Part shown: positions 15,141-20,207 of the stretch, piece by piece
How the letters are laid out: every line of letters starts with the position of its first letter
Numbering within the stretch: position 1 is the stretch's first letter
From: an uncultured Acetatifactor sp.
GTDB taxonomy: Bacteria; Bacillota; Clostridia; Lachnospirales; Lachnospiraceae
Direction: 5' to 3'
Length of the DNA stretch: 20,207 nucleotides
Assembly (NCBI GenBank): GCA_910586515.1
Contig: CAJUGL010000062.1
Span: 1-20,207, forward strand
Translations under genes and position numbers: made by a program
Notes under the pieces: generated by a model
Seen by the model: the letters and a program-made list of their open reading frames with translations, nothing else
What the model was told of the DNA's origin: nothing
Databases searched by the model: none

Positions 15141-16070
15141 TTAATCCTTCATGCCGGAGGTAGTCATCGTTTCGATGATATTGCTCTGGCAGACAATGAA
15201 GAAAGTAATCGGTATGGCGGCGATAATCAGCTGCACCACCGCGCCTGCGCCCTGCCTGGCGGGACCGCCGCCCACAATCTGGTACAGGGAATACTGCAGG
15301 GGCTTCAGCTGCTCGCTGCGCAGAAAGCCGCTTCCCGTGTTGGCCCACATGGACTGGAACTGGAAGATTGCCAGGGTCAGCCACGCCGGTTTCACGTTAG
15401 GCATCACTATCCCGAAGAAAATCCGGAACTCTCCCGCCCCGTCCAGTCTGGCGGACTCGATAAGGGAATCCGGCAGCTGCTCCATAAACTGCTTCATCAG
15501 GTACAGTCCCAATCCGTAGGCAAAGGCCGGAAGGATTACCGCCAGGTAGGTATTGTTGATGCCCAGCCAGGAAATAATCATATAGTTGGGGATGGAGGTA
15601 ACGCTGTAGGAAAACATCAGCGACAGCACCACCATCTGAAACAGAATCTTCTTTCCCGGAAACTTGTGCTTTGCCAGGGGATAAGCCGCCAGAGAAGCAC
15701 AGAGCACATGCCCCACCGTGCCGAATCCCGTGATAATCAAAGTATTCAGCAGATACCTGGTAAAGGGCACCCAGGAGGTGGACATCAGCACATACAGATC
15801 GCCGAAATTGTCCACGGAGGGGTTCCGCACGAAAATCTGGGGCGGAAACCGGAACAGCTCATCCAGGGGCTTAAAGGCATTGTTCAGAATCATCACCAGG
15901 GGCAGCGCCATGAACACGCCGCACACCGCCATAATCACAAACATGATTGTGTTGCCCGCCATGGAACGGTTCAGCTGCTTCTCCTTTTTCTTAAAAAAGA
16001 GGAACCGCCGGTTCGGTTTTTTCAGGGCAACGGTATAGGTCCTGCCTTGCTCTTTTGTCTTCCCGCTCAT
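15141..16070 (-). CDS. sugar ABC permease, UgpE/MalG type
   Basis: About 309 residues, six predicted helices, of the MalG/UgpE class. A basic, Lys-rich N-terminal tail (KKPNRRFLFFKKKEK) precedes the first helix. The EAA loop reads SLIESARLDGAGEFRIFFG, near residue 203 onward, followed by MPNVKP. The ATG at 16070 is preceded by AGGTGAG; an alternative GTG at 16079 would overlap the previous gene by eight bases. It pairs with the upstream permease and with the 986-residue solute-binding protein as the first importer of the operon, and the NHL/TPR gene follows after 16 bp. A loop near residues 260-275 is glycine-rich (VGGGPARQGAG). No ATPase accompanies it. Confidence 0.9.
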   Translation of the reverse strand: MSGKTKEQGRTYTVALKKPNRRFLFFKKKEKQLNRSMAGNTIMFVIMAVCGVFMALPLVMILNNAFKPLDELFRFPPQIFVRNPSVDNFGDLYVLMSTSWVPFTRYLLNTLIITGFGTVGHVLCASLAAYPLAKHKFPGKKILFQMVVLSLMFSYSVTSIPNYMIISWLGINNTYLAVILPAFAYGLGLYLMKQFMEQLPDSLIESARLDGAGEFRIFFGIVMPNVKPAWLTLAIFQFQSMWANTGSGFLRSEQLKPLQYSLYQIVGGGPARQGAGAVVQLIIAAIPITFFIVCQSNIIETMTTSGMKD

Positions 16071-16071
16071 C

Positions 16072-16986
16072 TCACTCACCTACCCTTCTCAAAACCTTCT
16101 GGATTACCTGGTTGGTTCCCACCATCAGCGCAAACAGGATGGTGGCAATGGCACAGGCATACCCCATCTCGTAACGGGTACCGCTGCCGTAGTCCATCAG
16201 ATGGGTCACGATGGTAGCGCCCGAGTAGTTTACACTGGGATTCCCTGCCAGATTGATGGAGATGTCAGCCACCGCAAAGGACTGGGTAATCTGCATCACT
16301 GCGCCGAACATCAGCTGGGGCTTCATGGACGGCAGGGTGATATACCACAGCTCCTGCCACCGGTTCTTGATGCCGTCCATGGCTCCCGCCTCGAACAGAC
16401 TTTTATCCACGGTCTGAAGCCCCGCGATAAAGGTCAGGAAGCCGGTTCCCAGACTAAGCCACAGCTGCACCACAATCAGCATGGGCAATACATATTTTTC
16501 CGTCTGCATCCACTGGATCGGTTCATAGATAAAACCCCATTTCATCAGAAGGCCGTTCAGATATCCGTAACGATCCCCGGAAATGATGATGGACCATACC
16601 ATAAACGCATTTCCCGCAATGGAGGGCGCATAGAAAATCAGGGTCAGGAAGGCCCGCAGCTTTCCCCTGAATTCATTGATAACCCAGGCGAACAGGAAAC
16701 ACATGATGTAGCTCAAAGGACCTGTGATTACCGCAAACACAAGCGTGTTCTTCAGCGCCTTTTTAAACACATCGTCGTCCAACATTAATTTAATGTAATT
16801 TTTCCACCCTACAAAGTTCGGCGCTTCCAACATGTTGAAATCGGTGAAGCTGATGACCACGGAAGCCGCCACGGGCAATACGGTGAAGATAAAGAACAGG
16901 ATGAAATAGGGCGCAAGCATCACATAGCTTATACGGCTGTCCCTGATATCCTGCTTTAAATACTGCCATTTTGTCTTTCTCTCCAT
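16072..16986 (-). CDS. sugar ABC permease, UgpA/LplB type
   Basis: A 304-residue permease of the MalF/UgpA class with six predicted helices, the first at about 20-45 (YVMLAPYFILFFIFTVLPV). The EAA loop SLFEAGAMDGIKNRWQELW (about 196-214) is followed by ITLPSMKP, the standard ATPase-docking arrangement. GGAG lies six bases before the ATG at 16986. The gene is the first permease after the large solute-binding gene, from which it is separated by 159 bp holding a structured repeat whose left edge touches this ribosome-binding site. That position could lower or tune permease translation relative to the binding protein. Confidence 0.9.
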   Translation of the reverse strand: MERKTKWQYLKQDIRDSRISYVMLAPYFILFFIFTVLPVAASVVISFTDFNMLEAPNFVGWKNYIKLMLDDDVFKKALKNTLVFAVITGPLSYIMCFLFAWVINEFRGKLRAFLTLIFYAPSIAGNAFMVWSIIISGDRYGYLNGLLMKWGFIYEPIQWMQTEKYVLPMLIVVQLWLSLGTGFLTFIAGLQTVDKSLFEAGAMDGIKNRWQELWYITLPSMKPQLMFGAVMQITQSFAVADISINLAGNPSVNYSGATIVTHLMDYGSGTRYEMGYACAIATILFALMVGTNQVIQKVLRRVGE

Positions 16987-16996
16987 ATCAATCTCC

Positions 16997-17138
16997 TATT
17001 TTAAGTCGCTGCGCGACAGCTCTGAAGTATAAAGTCCCTTCGGCGCTTTCCTCCGAGAGGAAGCTTCATTCGAAAGTTCTCTCATGAACCTTCCTCTCAC
17101 GCGCCTTCGCGACTTTATTTTAGTCGCTGCGCGACAGC
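16997..17138. repeat. 142-bp structured intercistronic repeat
   Basis: The gap between the first solute-binding gene and its permeases is almost filled by a symmetric element. Near-identical ends TATTTTAAGTCGCTGCGCGA (16997-17016) and TATTTTAGTCGCTGCGCGA (17116-17134), continuing as CAGC, form direct repeats; each contains the hairpin GTCGC-TGC-GCGAC. Inside, 15-bp inverted arms 17055-17069 and 17084-17098 match at all but one position around a 14-nt loop. Between them and the ends lie GTCCCTTCGGCGC (17034-17046) and GCGCCTTCGCGAC (17101-17113), inverted at both edges. There is no coding capacity and no T-run after the stems. It resembles a MITE or BIME-like element, or an RNA-processing structure. 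Confidence 0.75.
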
Positions 17139-17145
17139 CCCTTCC

Positions 17146-20106
17146 TTACTCTGCCTCTGTCGTCATTCCGAATTCCTGGCGTTTGCCTGTGATTTCCGCG
17201 TTGATATACTCTATGTACTCGTACATGGCTTCCCGGGGCTGCATTTTCTTGTCGTCCTCGGCCACAACCACGGTGTAGAAGGCATTGTTCACATTACGCC
17301 ATGTGAAGTAACTGCCGGGCACCTGGCGGAAGCCCTTTACATTGGCAAGCTGTTCTTCCAGGGCCTCGTAGTCGTCCGACGGCCAGGGCAGATTGGCGAA
17401 TGCCTCCACATTGGCGGTGGGATACCTGGCCGCCTCGCCCATAAGGCCTTCCATCTCCTTGCCGTAGGCGGTCTGGGTCTCCTCGGACAGCCACCATTTC
17501 ATGAATTCCCAGGATGCAGCCTTATCTTCGGAACCGTTCATCATCATGCAGGCAAGCCCGGTACTGGCGGACACATTGTTCACGGAACCGTCCTCCTGCA
17601 CAACCCCCGGCAGCGTGGTAAAGCCCCACAGCCCCTTGATATCCGGCGCGGACACCTCCAATACATTGTAAGTGGTGTAGTCCGCTATGATAATGGGAGA
17701 CTCCCCGGTACGGAACCGCTGCTCCACACTGGTGGCACGGTCCAGTTTGTAATCGGTGTAAAATTCACAATATGCCTTAAAAGCGTTTATAGCTTCCTCT
17801 GAATTCAGCGCCGAGGCCGATCCGTCCTCATTGTACAGCTCCCCGCCATACTGATACAGGAGACTGGTAAAGGTCAGCTCCGAAGGCAGCATTCCCACGC
17901 TCATCTGGTTCTTGCTCAACTTCGAAATCACCACTTTCATGTCGTCCCAGGTCTTGGGCACCTCCACTCCCAGTTCGTTGAGAATATCCTTCCGATAAAA
18001 CATCATCTGGAAATTCTGGGTTTCCGGCAGTGCATACAGGGAACCCTCGAACCGGTACTGGGAAAGGGCGCTTTCCCGGAAACGTGATGCAATCTCCTCC
18101 CAGTCCGGGAAGTTAGTCAGGTCTACCGCCGCGCTGCGCAGCCCGTAGTTTACCGGCAAATCGTTGGAGGAGCCGGTGGTTCCTGTTGCGGAGGTGGCCA
18201 CGGAGCCTCCGGAATTGGCCACCTGCAGCGCCACATCCGGTCCCTGCCCCGCCAGGGAAGCCTGCAGCAGGGTGTTCATGTCCACCAACATCACGTTTAC
18301 ATTGATATTTTTCCTGGGGGTAAAGGTTTCGTCCACTAGGGATTTTATCACATTCGCCTGGTCCCGTCCGCTGCCCACCCACACGGTAATGGTGGGGCTG
18401 TCCCCGCCTTCCTCTGCAATGTTACCGATGGCATTGTAATCTACGATAAAGGAATAATAAAGCTTCTTAAATTCATGTCCCAGTTTGCTGAAGAAGGAAT
18501 CCTTCACCTTTGGCGTATCCTGATCCGGAGACAGAATATACAGGGCGTCCAGCTGCAGCGGCTGTGACTGGGCATTGGTAATCCAGGATCCCAGGGCGCT
18601 TACATTGGTTTTGAAATCCCCCACCATCCTGGTAACCTTCTCCACATCCTCCAGGATATCTTCCAACTGATCCCGCATGGTGATGATGACATTTTCCTCG
18701 CTGCCCCGGACATTCAGCTCTTCCAGGCTGATAAGGATGCCGTCCAGATCTCCCTTGATCTCCGCAAGGCTCTCGCCCAGACCCGGCAGCCGCTTCTCAA
18801 TCTGGTAGTCCCGGTACTCGTCCGGGGAAACGCCTGTAATCCGGATGATATTGCGGTACACCGCATTCAGCTTGATTACCGTATTCTGCACATCGCTCAC
18901 CACCCGGGCAAAGTCTCCCAGAACCGCCTGCATCCGCAGGGTGTGGTGTCCGGCTGTGAGATAAAAGCGATAAGGCTCTCCCGCCTCATCCGACAGCTTC
19001 ATCATTTCCCAGTCGGAATGGTAGGTGAAACCGTAATGACTCATCTCGCTGAAAGGCACTTCTCCGTCCAGGAGAATTTTCCGGGAGACATAGATTCCTT
19101 TCACGAAATTCTGCTTTGCGTGAAGGGCGATATGATAGAAACCGTCCTGCTCCACATCAAATTCCCACTCAATCCACTGCCCCGTATGACTCCAGCTGTT
19201 GCCGCCGATGGTATTGTTTTTCAATGCCCTGGCGCTGTAGGGATAAACCGACGGTGAGGACTGGTCCTGGGTTGGATAAAGCATACTGGAAGATTTCTTC
19301 TCCGCGTATTCCGCCTGAATCTCCACAAGCTTTCCTGAAGTATCCTTGGCCCCTTCGGAAAACCACGCCTTGTACTGTTCCTGATAATCCAACGGCGCCT
19401 TCCGGTTCCTTAAGGTTATCGCCCCCAGTACCATGGGCTCTCTCTGGGAGACCACCGTGATGGTATGCTTTCCCGGCGTCAGGTACAGACTCAAAGGCTC
19501 CACCACATAGCCTTCCGCGTCGTAAAGCTGACTCTCCACCCATTCCGGCGCCTCCACCTGGGTGGGCTTCAGGTCATTTCCCTGATTGTCAGAGGCCCAT
19601 TCGCTGACCGAATTGGTCCATACCCTGGAAAACTCGATTTCCGACAGCTGCTTGTACGGAAGCTCTCCGTCCAGGAAAAACGCCCTCTGAATGGAGGAAC
19701 CGTTTCCTTCTACCGGATAGTAGGTCAGAGACAGCTGATACATCCCCTCGGTGCGGATGTCCACCTCATACTCCACCATCCCCGTGTCATGGGTCAGAAC
19801 CGATGTACCCGCCCTGCCTTCGTAATCCGTCAGGACTTCCGGTTCTTCCCTGCCCTCGAACCGCACAAAGTCGCCGCCCTCCAGGACATACACATCCTCC
19901 GGGTAGACGCTTCCCTGATGCTGCTCCTGATATTCCCTGAAATCCTGGTACTCGGCCGTATAGTTCAGCACGTCCTTATACCCCTCCAGAGACTGCTCCG
20001 TCCGGGCCTGCGCCTTCAGGGTTCCATAGCCTCCCGGGCAGACAACGGACAGAGCCATGCAGACAGTAAGAAGACCGGTCAGGCCCTTTTTCCACCGTTT
20101 CTTCAT
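17146..20106 (-). CDS. solute-binding protein with two N-terminal CBM-like domains
   Basis: A 986-residue exported protein, about twice the length of a usual family 1 solute-binding protein. Residues 1-34 form a signal peptide with a likely AQA cleavage site; no proper lipobox is seen. Two beta-sandwich, carbohydrate-binding-like domains follow (about 72-232 and 260-415), each with the pattern of a sheet segment such as MVEYEVDIRTEGMYQLSLTYY or WIEWEFDVEQDGFYHIALHA and a late LTPGKHTITV / LTAGHHTLRM strand. A helical region (about 427-545) links them to the binding domain (about 570-975), which contains GPDVALQVANSGG, LYALPETQNFQMMFYRKDIL, TWDDMKVVISKL and ADYTTYN. AGGAGG lies eight bases before the ATG at 20106. 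It opens the operon and should feed the next two permeases. How it stays at the surface is unclear. Confidence 0.85.
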   Translation of the reverse strand: MKKRWKKGLTGLLTVCMALSVVCPGGYGTLKAQARTEQSLEGYKDVLNYTAEYQDFREYQEQHQGSVYPEDVYVLEGGDFVRFEGREEPEVLTDYEGRAGTSVLTHDTGMVEYEVDIRTEGMYQLSLTYYPVEGNGSSIQRAFFLDGELPYKQLSEIEFSRVWTNSVSEWASDNQGNDLKPTQVEAPEWVESQLYDAEGYVVEPLSLYLTPGKHTITVVSQREPMVLGAITLRNRKAPLDYQEQYKAWFSEGAKDTSGKLVEIQAEYAEKKSSSMLYPTQDQSSPSVYPYSARALKNNTIGGNSWSHTGQWIEWEFDVEQDGFYHIALHAKQNFVKGIYVSRKILLDGEVPFSEMSHYGFTYHSDWEMMKLSDEAGEPYRFYLTAGHHTLRMQAVLGDFARVVSDVQNTVIKLNAVYRNIIRITGVSPDEYRDYQIEKRLPGLGESLAEIKGDLDGILISLEELNVRGSEENVIITMRDQLEDILEDVEKVTRMVGDFKTNVSALGSWITNAQSQPLQLDALYILSPDQDTPKVKDSFFSKLGHEFKKLYYSFIVDYNAIGNIAEEGGDSPTITVWVGSGRDQANVIKSLVDETFTPRKNINVNVMLVDMNTLLQASLAGQGPDVALQVANSGGSVATSATGTTGSSNDLPVNYGLRSAAVDLTNFPDWEEIASRFRESALSQYRFEGSLYALPETQNFQMMFYRKDILNELGVEVPKTWDDMKVVISKLSKNQMSVGMLPSELTFTSLLYQYGGELYNEDGSASALNSEEAINAFKAYCEFYTDYKLDRATSVEQRFRTGESPIIIADYTTYNVLEVSAPDIKGLWGFTTLPGVVQEDGSVNNVSASTGLACMMMNGSEDKAASWEFMKWWLSEETQTAYGKEMEGLMGEAARYPTANVEAFANLPWPSDDYEALEEQLANVKGFRQVPGSYFTWRNVNNAFYTVVVAEDDKKMQPREAMYEYIEYINAEITGKRQEFGMTTEAE

Positions 20107-20122
20107 CCATCTCTCCTCCTTT

Positions 20123-20194
20123 TATTGACATTAATTATTTAATTAATATTTTATATTAATTTAATTATATTCTTAATTAATAAATTCGTCAATA
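20123..20194. promoter_or_regulatory. possible operator sites around the operon promoter
   Basis: Two kinds of symmetry overlap the promoter. TATTGAC (20123-20129) is repeated inverted as GTCAATA (20188-20194), which covers the -35 box. A perfect 9-bp palindrome AATTAATAT-TTT-ATATTAATT (20141-20161) covers the expected start of transcription. Both could bind a regulator, but AT-rich DNA makes such palindromes by chance, so this is a suggestion only. Confidence 0.35.
20164..20192 (-). promoter_or_regulatory. strong sigma-A type promoter of the long operon
   Basis: On the minus strand TTGACG (20187-20192) and TATAAT (20164-20169) stand exactly 17 bp apart: 5/6 and 6/6 matches to consensus. Transcription would begin near 20157, giving a leader of about 50 nt before the ATG at 20106, with AGGAGG at 20115-20120. 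The promoter is embedded in about 80 bp of very AT-rich sequence. Confidence 0.8.
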
Positions 20195-20207
20195 CCAAAG
20201 TGTAATT

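Noticed and set aside
13469..15163. Long open frame of 564 codons on the plus strand.
   Set aside because: It lies fully opposite the NHL/TPR gene, has no ribosome-binding site or recognisable domain, and is rich in His, Pro, Gln and Arg as expected from reading a GC-rich gene backwards.
17055..17098. Intrinsic terminator inside the operon.
   Set aside because: The stem is strong but no T-run follows on either strand.
16997..17138. CRISPR-like array.
   Set aside because: Only two copies of the end repeat are present, with palindromic internal sequence instead of unique spacers.

Overview
The window looks like a chromosomal carbohydrate-utilisation region of a Gram-positive anaerobe, most likely a Lachnospiraceae-type member of the Clostridia. 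The signs are lipobox lipoproteins, strong AGGAGG ribosome-binding sites, ABC sugar importers with no dedicated ATPase, a DUF624 protein, a cytoplasmic GH36 alpha-galactosidase and fairly GC-rich coding sequence next to a very AT-rich promoter. This assignment is inferred from gene content; no rRNA or other marker gene is present. No tRNA, rRNA, CRISPR array, transposase or integrase was seen.

Layout. Almost everything is transcribed leftward. The exception is a DUF402 gene at the left edge (200-730, +), which converges on the leftward block across a terminator (731-774). Two leftward modules follow. Module 1 (809-6391) reads, in transcription order: a C-terminal fragment of an AlbA_2-type regulator, a DUF624 membrane protein, a GH36 alpha-galactosidase, a small membrane protein, and a surface lipoprotein GH26 beta-mannanase with a CBM35-like domain. 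Together these fit galactomannan use: the mannanase cuts the backbone outside the cell and the alpha-galactosidase removes galactose branches inside.

Module 2 (6546-20106) is one long, tightly packed leftward operon behind a near-consensus promoter at 20164-20192. In order: a 986-residue solute-binding protein with two N-terminal CBM-like domains; two ABC permeases; a membrane-tethered NHL-propeller/TPR protein; a YIP1-family membrane protein; a large DUF5696 protein; two more ABC permeases; and a second solute-binding lipoprotein whose reading frame is broken in a run of six G. Two hairpins, one with a U-rich tail, close the operon at 6461-6532. No ATPase and no intact regulator lie in the window, so both importers probably borrow an MsmX/UgpC-type ATPase encoded elsewhere.

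The most interesting parts are the DUF5696/YIP1/NHL-TPR set sandwiched between two importers (function unknown to me), the CBM-solute-binding protein fusion, a 142-bp structured repeat between the first solute-binding gene and its permeases, in-frame tandem repeats in two exported proteins, and the frameshift in the last gene.
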